The translations under genes were made by a program, and so were the position numbers. Source: Mycolicibacter heraklionensis (lineage in GTDB: Bacteria > Actinomycetota > Actinomycetes > Mycobacteriales > Mycobacteriaceae). Taken from it: a stretch of 64,000 bases of DNA. The notes beneath the pieces were generated by a model. The model searched no databases, had not been told where the DNA came from, and saw only the letters and a list, made by a program, of their open reading frames with translations. Positions 1 through 10,065 of this stretch are shown piece after piece. The stretch covers positions 1,302,001-1,366,000 of the forward strand of contig NZ_CP080997.1 of NCBI RefSeq assembly GCF_019645815.1, read 5' to 3'. The number at the start of each line of letters is the position of its first letter. Position 1 is the stretch's first letter.

Positions 1-32
1 CCAGACGGTTGGGACTGAGAGGGGCCAAGGGA

Positions 33-1792
<1,760 letters not shown>

Positions 1793-1813
1793 TCGGCCGC
1801 CTGAGTTTGCGTC

Positions 1814-1846
1814 AAGGGCTGCGATCCGATTCGGGTCGCAGCCCTT
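1814..1846. terminator. Bidirectional hairpin terminator between convergent genes
   Basis: Perfect 11-bp arms AAGGGCTGCGA (1814-1824) and TCGCAGCCCTT (1836-1846) extend inward through a T.G pair and three more pairs (CCG/CGG) to an ATT loop. The right arm is followed by only a short T-run. The hairpin sits in the 58-bp gap between the stop codons of the flavoenzyme and the FAH gene, so it can serve both strands. Confidence 0.75.
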
Positions 1847-1850
1847 TGCG

Positions 1851-2801
1851 TTATCCGGTGGATGCGGCATATCGCACGGTGTTGCGTTGGGTGCCCAAGT
1901 CGATCGCACCGTCGTCGGTCGCCACGCCGGCTTCGACGATGTCGCCGTCGTGCAGATAGCGGGGATTGCCGGCCTGCCGCTTGAAGAAGACCTTCCACTT
2001 CACTGGCGGCGGCAGCAGGGAGCCGAGTATCTCGATCGGCTTGGGCGGGGCGCTGAGCGCGGTGCCGGCCGGAGTGCCGGTCAGGATCAGATCACCGGCG
2101 GAGAGGTTCTGGAACCGGGTCAGACTCTGCACGGCCCGCAGCGGCCGATACAGCATGTCGCCATCCACAGTCATGTCCTGACGGATCTCGCCGTTGACCG
2201 CCAGGCGCAACCGCAATTCCCCGAAGCGTGCCCAGTCTGCGGCGTCGAGCAGCACCAGGGCCGGGCCGACCGGGGTGAAACCAGGGTACGACTTGGCTTC
2301 GTAGAACTGGGTCTGGGGCAGTTGGACGTCGCGGGCCGACACATCGTTGGTGACGACCAGGCCGGCGATCAGCTGGGGCAGGTCGGCCTCGGGAATCGTT
2401 GCACCGACCGGGATGTCACGGCCTATGACGAGGCCGATCTCGACTTCGTAATCGAGCAGGCGGACATGGCTGGGCTTGACCACGTCATCGAACGGGCCGG
2501 TGATCGACGCGGAGGCCTTGCGGAAGAAGGTCAGCGGCACCGAGGCAGGGTTCATGCCGGCGTCTTTGATATGCGAGACGAAGTTGGTCATCTGAGCTAT
2601 CACCCGACACGGCGCTGTCACCGGGGAAAGCAGGGCGAGATCGTCCACGGGCACGGTGTCGTGACTGCCGGCAGCGCCTGCGATCGCGGCCCGATCGGCC
2701 AACAGCTCTCCGGTGGTCGTGGCGTGCGTATCGATCCGGGCCGCTCCGGACGGCGTGCGCACCCACCAGCCGTCCGCGGTGCGGAGTACCGAAACCGTCA
2801 T
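1851..2801 (-). CDS. Fumarylacetoacetate hydrolase (FAH)-family protein
   Basis: A 316-residue protein with the FAH catalytic fold in its C-terminal two thirds. DYEVEIGLVIGRDIP supplies the paired glutamates and NDVSARDVQ the next conserved acidic segment that bind the divalent metal. Family members hydrolyse C-C bonds of acylpyruvates, or hydrate or decarboxylate 2-oxo-dienoates in meta-cleavage pathways. It is last in the leftward operon: its ATG (2801) overlaps the TGA of the upstream dioxygenase gene as ATGA, so translation is coupled. In this context it probably processes the ring-fission product or its 2-hydroxydienoate. The activity (hydrolase, hydratase or decarboxylase) cannot be told apart from sequence. 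Confidence 0.85.
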   Translation of the reverse strand: MTVSVLRTADGWWVRTPSGAARIDTHATTTGELLADRAAIAGAAGSHDTVPVDDLALLSPVTAPCRVIAQMTNFVSHIKDAGMNPASVPLTFFRKASASITGPFDDVVKPSHVRLLDYEVEIGLVIGRDIPVGATIPEADLPQLIAGLVVTNDVSARDVQLPQTQFYEAKSYPGFTPVGPALVLLDAADWARFGELRLRLAVNGEIRQDMTVDGDMLYRPLRAVQSLTRFQNLSAGDLILTGTPAGTALSAPPKPIEILGSLLPPPVKWKVFFKRQAGNPRYLHDGDIVEAGVATDDGAIDLGTQRNTVRYAASTG

Positions 2802-3904
2802 GAATAGGCAACTTTCAGTAGGCCGGCCAGGCGCCGGACGTCGAAATCGTTGTCGGCGCGCAGTGCGGCCAGGATCGTGCGCGCCTCGTGGGGCGCCGTC
2901 CGCACCTCGGTGCCGAGGAAATTCTTGCTGGCCGGCGGCCCCCACTGGGCCAGCCCGGACGCGGTGAAGGGCGCCCAGCCCGGCTCCACGGTGTTGTCGA
3001 ACATGTCACCGTCGGTGAAGTGTTCCACCAGAAAGCCGTCGGGATCGCGCCAGTAGTCGAAGATCTGACTGCCCTGGATATGGCGGCCCACGCCCCAAGA
3101 TCGTTGGTATCCGCGGTCTTTGAGGTACTCGCCGCCGGCGGCCAGGGCGTCGAGGTCGCAGACCTGATATGCCGAATGAACATAGCGGTTAGCCGGGCCC
3201 AGCGCCAGTGCCAGGGTGTGATGGTCGGCCGGGGTGGTGCCGCGATCGCAGCGGATGAAGCTCATTGTCGGTCCGCGATCGCGCTGCCCGGGGAAGTACA
3301 GAAAGTCGCTGACGATCATCCCGAGGGTGTCCAGGTACCAGTCGAGAGTCTGAAGGTATCGGGTGCTCTGCAGCACCAGGTGGCCGAGGCGTTGCACGAT
3401 CGCCGGTGTGCGCGTCGGGCGCTGGGTGGCGTTGGACCTGCGCACCGCGTGACCGACGTTCAAGCTCTGCGGGATTTGCGCCGGTAGGGCGTCGAGCTCG
3501 TGCGTGGACGATATGACCCGAACCGCCATGCCGTTGGGATCGCGCAGGTCGACGCTCACCCCGCCGAGCGATTCCGGCAGCGGGGTCATGCGGCTGTCGG
3601 TCGCGGATGCCAGCCGGGCCAGGTCCGCGGTGTCTTGGGCGCGAAAAGCCATGCCGTGAAAACGGTTCCGACTTCCTTGCCGGATGATCACGCACGGTTC
3701 GGCGGCGTCTGCGCCGCGCAGATGCAGTTCGTGCTCGGTCCGCAGCGCGGTGGCGAACCCGAATGCGTGGGCAAATTCCTCGGCCCGCGCCAGGTCGGGC
3801 TTGTCGAACTCCAGCCACGCCAGGTCCTCGACCTTGATGATCGGCTTGGTCGACCTGCCGACGTGTTCACCTCGGTGCGCGCCCTGCGTGCTGTGCAGGG
3901 TCAT
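2798..3904 (-). CDS. VOC-fold extradiol-type dioxygenase, leftward operon
   Basis: A 368-residue protein with two vicinal-oxygen-chelate domains, as in type I extradiol dioxygenases. The N-terminal domain (about 20-140) looks structural. The C-terminal domain (about 170-310) carries the likely Fe(II) ligands: His in LGHLVL, His in RYVHSAYQV and Glu in FLVEHFTDGD, plus the HH of PADHHTLALA near the active site. The ATG at 3904 overlaps the tetR stop (ATGA), and its stop overlaps the FAH start the same way. It is clearly distinct in sequence from the rightward paralogue at 7004, so the two probably cleave different catechols or act at different steps. Loss of dioxygenase activity cannot be excluded without a test. 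Confidence 0.82.
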   Translation of the reverse strand: MTLHSTQGAHRGEHVGRSTKPIIKVEDLAWLEFDKPDLARAEEFAHAFGFATALRTEHELHLRGADAAEPCVIIRQGSRNRFHGMAFRAQDTADLARLASATDSRMTPLPESLGGVSVDLRDPNGMAVRVISSTHELDALPAQIPQSLNVGHAVRRSNATQRPTRTPAIVQRLGHLVLQSTRYLQTLDWYLDTLGMIVSDFLYFPGQRDRGPTMSFIRCDRGTTPADHHTLALALGPANRYVHSAYQVCDLDALAAGGEYLKDRGYQRSWGVGRHIQGSQIFDYWRDPDGFLVEHFTDGDMFDNTVEPGWAPFTASGLAQWGPPASKNFLGTEVRTAPHEARTILAALRADNDFDVRRLAGLLKVAYS

Positions 3905-4533
3905 TGTCCGGCGTTCTCGGAGAGCAGGCGCAGTGCCGTGCTGTAGAGGGCGTTGGCGTGCATGTCGAACATCTCGATCAGATCCAGCGCCTCGTGGTCG
4001 ACTTCGTTGGCGATGAACAGGCCGTCGGCGCCGGCGATGGCATAGGTGACCAGCTGACGCATCTGAGCTTCGGTGAGTCCCGGGGTGAGTTCGCCCAGGG
4101 TCTGGGTCAGCGCAATGGCCGTCTGAGTTCGGGCCTGGATGAACATCGCCCGTGCCCGTGCTTCGACGGGCCGGCGTTCCAGTGCCAGCATCAGCCCGAG
4201 CCGGATGAAGTCCGGTGATTCCAGCAGGGCCCTGGCGATCTGCATCGCCAGCCCCTGAACTCGCTCGCGTGCCGTGCCTTCGTCGGGGACCTGCCAGGCG
4301 CTGAGCCAGCTGGCGAAACTGCGTTCGATGACGGCGGCGATCAGGTCGTCCTTGTTCTTGAAGTGCCAATAGATCGAGCTCGCCGGAAGCTCGCACTTGG
4401 CGCTGACCAGGGCGATGCTGGTGCCTTCGTAGCCGCGCTCGGCGGCGATCTCGGAGGCGGCATCGAGGATGCGCTCGCGAGACAGCTCGCCGTCAACCCG
4501 TTTGCGCCGTGTCGGATGGCTCGTCTTCGTCAT
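3901..4533 (-). CDS. TetR-family regulator of the aromatic island
   Basis: A 210-residue repressor. The N-terminal helix-turn-helix runs from RERILDAASEIAAERGYEGT through SSIYWHFKNKDDLI (about residues 18-65), and the rest is the variable ligand domain. It is the first gene of the leftward operon (tetR, dioxygenase, FAH) and is divergent from the hydroxylase gene at 4627. The 93-bp gap holds a large inverted repeat containing two operator-like sites, so autoregulation together with control of both operons is the simple model. The inducer is likely an aromatic substrate or intermediate; this is inference. Confidence 0.9.
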   Translation of the reverse strand: MTKTSHPTRRKRVDGELSRERILDAASEIAAERGYEGTSIALVSAKCELPASSIYWHFKNKDDLIAAVIERSFASWLSAWQVPDEGTARERVQGLAMQIARALLESPDFIRLGLMLALERRPVEARARAMFIQARTQTAIALTQTLGELTPGLTEAQMRQLVTYAIAGADGLFIANEVDHEALDLIEMFDMHANALYSTALRLLSENAGQ

Positions 4534-4551
4534 CGCGGCCCTCCTCGGGTC

Positions 4552-4581
4552 TTGACTCTGTAGTGATCGCTACATTACCGT
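4552..4581 (+). promoter_or_regulatory. Putative sigma-A promoter of the rightward aromatic operon
   Basis: TTGACT (4552-4557) lies 18 bp before TACCGT (4576-4581), which keeps the key T, A and T positions of a -10 box. It would transcribe the hydroxylase gene at 4627. The spacer contains the left operator half, so bound repressor would block polymerase. Confidence 0.5.
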
Positions 4582-4595
4582 ATCGATCACTACAG
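4558..4595. promoter_or_regulatory. Double TetR operator: perfect 12-bp inverted repeat
   Basis: CTGTAGTGATCG (4558-4569) and CGATCACTACAG (4584-4595) are exact reverse complements separated by 14 bp. Each arm also forms its own near-palindrome: GTAGTGATCGCTAC (4560-4573) and GTATCGATCACTAC (4580-4593), with centres 20 bp apart, about two helical turns. This is the layout expected for two TetR dimers on one DNA face. The sites overlap both predicted promoters between the divergent genes. Confidence 0.8.
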
Positions 4596-4600
4596 AACAA
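4572..4600 (-). promoter_or_regulatory. Putative sigma-A promoter of the tetR operon
   Basis: Read on the minus strand, TTGTTC (4600-4595) and TAATGT (4577-4572) are 17 bp apart. The right operator half lies in the spacer, consistent with autorepression of tetR. Confidence 0.5.
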
Positions 4601-4626
4601 ATTTCTCGCAGGCGAGAGCGGGCATC

Positions 4627-6156
4627 GTGACTACAGATACCTACGACGTGGCGGTGATCGGCTACGGGCCCACCGGGGCCACAGCCGCCAACCTCTTGGG
4701 CCGGCTCGGTCTGAAAGTGATTGTGGTCGAGCGCGATCCGGACGTATATGGACGCGCCCGCGCGATTTCCACCGACGAAGAGGTCATGCGAGTGTGGCAG
4801 TCGGTCGGTCTGGCCGAGCGGCTGCAGCAGGACATGCTGCCGGATCGGCCCTTGAATTTCGTCGACCGGGCAGGGGTGCCCTTCATCGACCTGAAGATCA
4901 CATCACGCGGCTTCGGCCATCCGCCGCAGCAGTTCCTGTACCAGCCGGCCGTTGATCGCGTCCTGCGCGAGGGCGTGCAACGCTACCCGGGCGTTGAGGT
5001 GTTGCTGGAGCACGAATGTCTGCGGGTGTTGCCTCAGGACGACGGCGTCGAACTGCTCTGTGCCGATCTGAGCCAGGACACCCTCAATCGGCTTCGTGCC
5101 CGCTACGTGATCGCCGCCGACGGGGGAGCATCGCCGACCCGGGGGCAGTTGGGGATCGGCTATTCGGGCCGCACCTACGGTGAGCGCTGGGTGGTCATAG
5201 ACACCAAAGTCCTGCAGGAGTGGGACGCCCACGACCGGTTGCGCTTCCACTGCAATCCCGCCCGGCCGGTGGTCGACTGCCCGACCCCGCTGGGCCACCA
5301 CCGCTGGGAGTTTCCCGCCCGAGCCGGGGAAGACGAGCAGAAGCTGCTGTGCGAGGAGGAGATCTGGAAAGTCCTCGGCAGCCAGGGCATCACTGACGAG
5401 CACGTCAAGATCCTGCGGGCGGTCATCTACAGCCACCATGTCCGCGTTGCCGATCGCTGGCGGGTGGGCCGGGTCTTTCTGGCCGGCGACGCCGCGCATG
5501 CCATGCCGCCGTGGATCGGGCAGGGCATGTCCGCCGGCGTGCGTGACGTGGCCAACCTGTGCTGGAAGCTCGCAGCGGTGCTCCACGGGCTGGCGCCGGA
5601 AGGGTTGCTGGACTCCTACCAAGTTGAGCGCAAGCCGCACGTCACCGAAACCACCCGGCGCGCCCGCATGGTTGGCCGAATCATCACGGAACGCAACCGG
5701 GCGATCGCCGCTATACGCAATCACGTGATGCGCATGGTGACGTGGGTGCCCGCTGCGCGGGCCGCCTCGCAACGGCTGATGTGGGTTCCCGAGGCTCGCT
5801 ATGCGGAGGGCTTCTTCTCCGAGAGCCGGCATCGAGCCGTCGGATGGCAGATCCCGCAACCGTGGATCACCGCCAGTGACGGCGGCAGCATGCGCCTCGA
5901 CGACCTGCTGGGCGGAGGCTGGGCCATCCTGCACACCGGCCAGCTGCCACCGGGCGCGGACGCTTGGAGGGAACTGGGGGTCTGCGCACACCGGATCTCC
6001 GAACCCGGGTTGGTGCGTTGGCTGCGGAGCCGAAACGCAACCACGGTGGTGCTTCGCCCGGACGGATTCATCTATGCCGCGGCCGGATCCGGAAAACCGC
6101 TGCCCGGGCCTCCGGACGGCTACACCGTCGCCGTACGAAATGAGGTAGCCGCATGA
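4627..6156 (+). CDS. FAD-dependent aromatic hydroxylase (MhpA/PheA-like)
   Basis: A 509-residue class A flavoprotein monooxygenase. GYGPTGATAANLLGRLG near the N-terminus is the GxGxxG FAD site, IAADGGASPTR in the middle is the DG motif, and GRVFLAGDAAHAMPP is the GD motif that contacts the ribityl and NADPH. The family ortho-hydroxylates phenols such as 3-hydroxyphenylpropionate to catechols. The C-terminal thioredoxin-like domain seen in long members is shortened here. The GTG start at 4627 follows GCGAGAG. It is the first gene of the rightward operon and overlaps the next gene by ATGA (6153-6156). It would make the catechol substrate for the ring-cleaving enzymes nearby; the actual phenol is unknown. 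Confidence 0.85.
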   Translation: MTTDTYDVAVIGYGPTGATAANLLGRLGLKVIVVERDPDVYGRARAISTDEEVMRVWQSVGLAERLQQDMLPDRPLNFVDRAGVPFIDLKITSRGFGHPPQQFLYQPAVDRVLREGVQRYPGVEVLLEHECLRVLPQDDGVELLCADLSQDTLNRLRARYVIAADGGASPTRGQLGIGYSGRTYGERWVVIDTKVLQEWDAHDRLRFHCNPARPVVDCPTPLGHHRWEFPARAGEDEQKLLCEEEIWKVLGSQGITDEHVKILRAVIYSHHVRVADRWRVGRVFLAGDAAHAMPPWIGQGMSAGVRDVANLCWKLAAVLHGLAPEGLLDSYQVERKPHVTETTRRARMVGRIITERNRAIAAIRNHVMRMVTWVPAARAASQRLMWVPEARYAEGFFSESRHRAVGWQIPQPWITASDGGSMRLDDLLGGGWAILHTGQLPPGADAWRELGVCAHRISEPGLVRWLRSRNATTVVLRPDGFIYAAAGSGKPLPGPPDGYTVAVRNEVAA

Positions 6157-7007
6157 CCGCCACCGAGATAGTCGAGCGCACGTTGACCGTGGGCGGCCGA
6201 CCGATATTCGTCACCGAGGCCGGCAGCGGCCCCGCGGTTGTGCTCCTGCACGGTGGGGGACCGGGCGCCAGCGGGGTGTCCAACTATTCGCGCAACATCG
6301 ACGCACTGGCGCAGCACTTCCGCGTCATCGTGCCCGACATGCCCGGCTACGGCCGCTCGGCGAAATACGTCGACCAGGCCGATCCGTTCGGTTACCTCGC
6401 CACCGCGATCCTCGGCCTGCTCGACGAACTCGGCGTGGACACCGCGCACCTGGTCGGCAACTCCTACGGCGGGTCATGCGCGCTGCGGCTGGCCCTGGAC
6501 AACCCGGCACGGGTCGGCAAGCTCGTCCTGATGGGCCCGGGCGGCATCGGGACCACCCGCGGCCTTCCGACTCCGGGATTACGAAGCCTGCTGGCCTACT
6601 ACGGCGGCGACGGTCCCAGCCGCGCCAAACTGGAGGCCTTCATCCGTACCTATCTGGTCTACGACGGCGACTCGGTCCCCGACGATCTGATCGACCTGCG
6701 CTACGCCGCCTCCGTCGATCCAGAGGTGTTGGCCAATCCGCCGCTTCGCCGGCCCTCGGGACCGACGGCGTTGCGGACGCTGTGGCGGATGGACCTGACC
6801 CGCGATACGCGGCTGAAGGAATTGCCCACCCCGACTCTGGTGCTGTGGGGACGAGACGACAAGGTCAACAGGCCCACCGGCGGCCCGCTGCTGGTGAACC
6901 TGATGCCCAACGCCGATCTGGTGATGACTGCCCGCACCGGGCACTGGATGCAGTGGGAACGTGCCGAACTGTTCAACCGCATCGTCACCGAATTCCTCGC
7001 GTCATGA
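6153..7007 (+). CDS. Alpha/beta hydrolase, meta-cleavage product (C-C bond) hydrolase type
   Basis: A 284-residue alpha/beta hydrolase. The oxyanion strand HGGGPGASG (about 33-41), the nucleophile elbow GNSYGG (Ser near 107), the acid in LWGRDD and the His in GHWMQWE complete the triad. The HGGGPGASG signature and overall length match the MhpC/BphD/HsaD group, which splits 2-hydroxy-6-oxo-dienoate ring-fission products. It is coupled by ATGA overlaps to the hydroxylase before it and the dioxygenase after it, as expected for consecutive steps. Confidence 0.88.
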   Translation: MTATEIVERTLTVGGRPIFVTEAGSGPAVVLLHGGGPGASGVSNYSRNIDALAQHFRVIVPDMPGYGRSAKYVDQADPFGYLATAILGLLDELGVDTAHLVGNSYGGSCALRLALDNPARVGKLVLMGPGGIGTTRGLPTPGLRSLLAYYGGDGPSRAKLEAFIRTYLVYDGDSVPDDLIDLRYAASVDPEVLANPPLRRPSGPTALRTLWRMDLTRDTRLKELPTPTLVLWGRDDKVNRPTGGPLLVNLMPNADLVMTARTGHWMQWERAELFNRIVTEFLAS

Positions 7008-8020
7008 CCACCAACGCGGCGCCCTCGATATTCGGCAACGTCCGGCTGGGGTACGTCGCCGTCGAGACGCAACGGTTCGCCGATTGGCGACGATTCGGCC
7101 GCGACGCCATCGGCATGCACGTCGACGACACACTGCCCGACGTGATGCGGTTTCGGCTCGACGACAACGCCTGCCGATTCCTGCTGCAGCGCGGGCCGGC
7201 CGAAGACGTCACCGCGCTCGGTTGGCAACTGGATGACCACAGCAGTTTCGACGAGGTCGTCGCTCGGGTCGCCGGGCACGGTGTGCCGGTTGCCGAGGTA
7301 ACCGCGGAGGAGGCCGCACTGCGCGGGGTGGAGCGGCTGGCGCGATTCCCCGGCCCCAATGGCCTGGTGCAGGAGATCTTCGCCCGGCCCCGGGCCGCAG
7401 ACGTGCCGTTGCAAGTCGCGGTGGGCGGCGGATTTGTCACCGGTGAGGGCGGAATCGGCCACGTCGCGATCAGCACCAAACGACCGCATCAGATGCGTGG
7501 CTACTACGCCACGGTGTTTGACGCGCGGCTCTCCGATTTCATCGACGAGACGATCAGCGGTGTCAAGGTCAAGATCCGGTTCCTGCGGGTCAACCAACGC
7601 CACCATTCGGTGGCGATCGTCGCCGTGAACCGCCTGCCGATCAACCCGATTCGCACTCGCGTGCAGCACGTCAACATCCAGGTCGCGGAGTTGGACGACA
7701 TGATCGCGTCCTATCAGCGGGTCAAGCAGCTGGGCTTCGGCATGGCGCTGGCCGTCGGGCAGCACCCCAATGACCGGCAGTTGTCGTTCTACGCCAAGAC
7801 GCCGTCCGGCTTCGAATGGGAGGTCGGTTGGAACCCCCTGGTCGTCGACGAAACCACCTGGGAGCCCAGCACGTATCAGGGCATCAGCATCTGGGGCCAC
7901 ACTCCCGAAGGCCAGACCGTCATCAACAAGCTCAGGCAATTCGGGGCGGGCGCGGCGTCGCTGCTCCACCGCGAAGACATGGTCGCCGCCCTGTCGGGAA
8001 CAGGCATTCCCGACCACTGA
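7004..8020 (+). CDS. Type I extradiol (catechol 2,3-) dioxygenase, rightward operon
   Basis: A 338-residue two-domain VOC protein. The C-terminal domain has the standard Fe(II) triad: His in GIGHVAIS, His in VQHVNIQV and Glu in FEWEVG. The extra active-site residues are also present, His in HHSVAIV and Tyr in LSFYAKTPSG, so it should be active. The ATG at 7004 overlaps the hydrolase stop (ATGA). I chose it over upstream in-frame codons because those would lie inside the hydrolase gene. It should open the ring of the catechol made by the hydroxylase. Confidence 0.9.
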   Translation: MTTNAAPSIFGNVRLGYVAVETQRFADWRRFGRDAIGMHVDDTLPDVMRFRLDDNACRFLLQRGPAEDVTALGWQLDDHSSFDEVVARVAGHGVPVAEVTAEEAALRGVERLARFPGPNGLVQEIFARPRAADVPLQVAVGGGFVTGEGGIGHVAISTKRPHQMRGYYATVFDARLSDFIDETISGVKVKIRFLRVNQRHHSVAIVAVNRLPINPIRTRVQHVNIQVAELDDMIASYQRVKQLGFGMALAVGQHPNDRQLSFYAKTPSGFEWEVGWNPLVVDETTWEPSTYQGISIWGHTPEGQTVINKLRQFGAGAASLLHREDMVAALSGTGIPDH

Positions 8021-8033
8021 CCCAAGGAGCTCG

Positions 8034-9065
8034 ATGCTGCGAATCGACACCCATCACCACCTGATCCCACCCGACTACCGCAAAGCCCTGCGGAAAGCCG
8101 GGATCGACGAAGCGGGTGGACGGGCGCTCCCGGAGTGGAGCGCGGACGCGTCGTTGCAGGCCATGGCCGAACTGGATGTGGGCACCGCGATCCTGTCGGT
8201 GTCGACTCCGGGCACCACCTTCGTGCGTGGCCCGGCCGATGCGGCGGCGTGGGCACGCGACCTCAACGACTACGCGGCGGCGCTGGCCGCCGCCCATCCC
8301 GACCGGTTCGGCTTCTTCGCCACCATCCCGATGCCGCACCTGGATGAATCAGTAGCCGAAGCCATCCGCGCACTGGACGAACTCGCGGCCGACGGCGTGG
8401 TGCTGCTGGCCAACAGTGCCGGGGTGTACCTGGGTCAAGACGGGCAGGACGAGCTGTTCAGCGCACTGAATGAGCGCGCGGCAGTGGTGTTCATTCACCC
8501 CGCCGACCTGCCGGGACCGGCCGTACCCGGGGTTGCCCCGTTCGCCACCGATTTCCTGTTGGATACCACACGGGCCGCTTACCTGTTGGTGCGCAACGGT
8601 ATTCGGCGCCGCTATCCGAGGATTCGCTTCCTGTTGAGCCACGCCGGGGGATTCGTGCCGTATGCGAGCCATCGGATGGCGGTCGCGATCATGGCCGAGA
8701 CCGGACGGAGTCCCGCCGACAGCCTCGATGATTTCGCCGGCTTCTACTTTGATACCGCGTTGTCATCCAGTGCCGCTGCGTTGCCGAGTCTGTTGGCTTT
8801 CGCGCGGCCTGGGCATCTCACCTTCGGCTCGGACTGGCCGTTCGCGCCGAGCGCCGCCGGGAGATTGTTCGCTGCTGGTCTGGAGACGTATGCCGGTCTG
8901 GATCGAGCTGGCCGCGATGCGATTGACCGGACAAATGCTGTGGGGCTTTTTCCTCGGTTCGGCGTCGGTGCCGCCCAGATCCGCCAACCGATGATTCAGA
9001 GGCTGCGGCACTGCGCCAGTCGCCACGTGGTGCGGTCCCTGGCACGCATGATCAGCCAAAGCTGA
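8034..9065 (+). CDS. Amidohydrolase-2 family (ACMSD / gamma-resorcylate decarboxylase-like)
   Basis: A 343-residue metal-dependent TIM barrel. DTHHHLIPPDY at the N-terminus supplies two His ligands, then come FIHPAD, LSHAGG and FGSDWPF, the remaining His and catalytic Asp segments. The family includes 2-amino-3-carboxymuconate semialdehyde decarboxylase and resorcylate decarboxylases, so decarboxylation of an aromatic or ring-fission acid is likely. AAGGAG lies 5 bp before the ATG at 8034. It is the last gene of the rightward operon, 13 bp after the dioxygenase. The final 25 or so residues are Arg/Ser-rich and go beyond the usual family end. Confidence 0.85.
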   Translation: MLRIDTHHHLIPPDYRKALRKAGIDEAGGRALPEWSADASLQAMAELDVGTAILSVSTPGTTFVRGPADAAAWARDLNDYAAALAAAHPDRFGFFATIPMPHLDESVAEAIRALDELAADGVVLLANSAGVYLGQDGQDELFSALNERAAVVFIHPADLPGPAVPGVAPFATDFLLDTTRAAYLLVRNGIRRRYPRIRFLLSHAGGFVPYASHRMAVAIMAETGRSPADSLDDFAGFYFDTALSSSAAALPSLLAFARPGHLTFGSDWPFAPSAAGRLFAAGLETYAGLDRAGRDAIDRTNAVGLFPRFGVGAAQIRQPMIQRLRHCASRHVVRSLARMISQS

Positions 9066-9091
9066 CTGCGCGAAACCGCGCCACATTGAAG

Positions 9092-9111
9092 GGCGCCGCT
9101 GTCGCGGCGCC
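9092..9111. terminator. GC hairpin between convergent genes
   Basis: GGCGCCGC (9092-9099) and GCGGCGCC (9104-9111) are perfect arms around a TGTC loop. It sits between the amidohydrolase stop and the stop of the small minus-strand ORF. It has no T-run, so it is a weak terminator at best. Confidence 0.5.
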
Positions 9112-9117
9112 GATCAA

Positions 9118-9264
9118 TCAGCTGGCCAGCGAATGCAGGCCGTCGAACTGCTCCGAGGTGTCGCCCTCGACGAGGAAATCGCCGTGGTACAGGGCCTCGA
9201 AGTCGACTTTGATGACGTCGGCACTTGAGTCGTCGATCCACATGACCCTGAGCTTATTGGTCAC
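9118..9264 (-). CDS. Small acidic protein of unknown function
   Basis: An ORF too short for most gene callers. It encodes 48 residues from GTG 9264, or 41 from ATG 9243 (beginning MWIDDSSADVIKVDFEALYH). It is acidic (many Asp/Glu) with alternating hydrophobic residues, and third positions are G/C-rich as in neighbouring genes. A hairpin lies between its stop and the converging amidohydrolase gene. No clear ribosome-binding site is seen for either start. I do not recognise a family. Confidence 0.45.
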   Translation of the reverse strand: MTNKLRVMWIDDSSADVIKVDFEALYHGDFLVEGDTSEQFDGLHSLAS

Positions 9265-9420
9265 TATTAAGGAATCATTGAGTCACGTTTCGGGAAATGG
9301 TGGCAATACTACCGACGGGTAGCGTTTGCGGGGCCGGCTCCGGCGTTCCGCTGTGCTGACGGCAGCGACCCACCAGCGCCCGGCTCCGCCGCGCTTGCGA
9401 TCGCCGCTAGGGTGGCTCCC

Positions 9421-10059
9421 ATGACCGCACCGAACACCCTGGACCACCCGCTGTTCGCCCGGATCTGGACCTTCATGTCCAGCCACGAGACCGACTGGCT
9501 GCGGGACCGCCGCCGGGAGAACCTGGAGGGCTTGTCGGGGCGCGTCTTGGAGGTCGGGGCGGGTACCGGAAGCAACTTCGGCTTCTATCCAGATACCGTG
9601 ACCGAGGTGGTGGCCGCCGAACCCGAGTCGCACCTTCGCGACGCCGCCCAGGACGCCGCGGCAGCGGCACCGGTCCCGGTTGCCGTGGTGGCGAGCACCG
9701 TTGAGGCCCTGGACTCCGGCGAGCCCTTCGACGCGATCGTGTGCTCGCTGGTGTTGTGCTCGGTGGGCCAGCCCGAGGACGTGCTGCGCCAGCTCTTCAC
9801 ATTGCTGAAGCCCGGCGGCGAGCTGCGCTACTTCGAGCATGTCGCCAGCGCCGGGGTGCGCGGCGGCCTGCAGCGGCTGGCCGACGCCACCTTCTGGCCC
9901 CGCTTGTTCGGCAACTGCCACACCCACCGGGAGACCGAGCAGATGATCACCGCTGCCGGCTTCGTCGTCGATAGGTCGCGGCGCGGGCACCAATTCCCGG
10001 CGTGGGCCCCGGTTCCGGTGTCGGAATTCGCGCTGGGATCGGCCAGCCGCCCGGCCTGA
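9421..10059 (+). CDS. Class I SAM-dependent methyltransferase
   Basis: A 212-residue methyltransferase. LEVGAGTGSNFGFYP (about 42-56) is motif I that binds S-adenosylmethionine, VVAAEPE holds the acidic residue after strand 2, and DAIVCSLVLCSV is motif II. LKPGGELRYFEHVAS is the usual post-II segment. It resembles the UbiE/phospholipid-methyltransferase-like group and acts on an unknown small or lipid substrate. ATG 9421 is preferred to the GTG nine bases upstream. It is convergent with the sirtuin gene, 6 bp apart. Confidence 0.82.
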   Translation: MTAPNTLDHPLFARIWTFMSSHETDWLRDRRRENLEGLSGRVLEVGAGTGSNFGFYPDTVTEVVAAEPESHLRDAAQDAAAAAPVPVAVVASTVEALDSGEPFDAIVCSLVLCSVGQPEDVLRQLFTLLKPGGELRYFEHVASAGVRGGLQRLADATFWPRLFGNCHTHRETEQMITAAGFVVDRSRRGHQFPAWAPVPVSEFALGSASRPA

Positions 10060-10065
10060 GACGGG

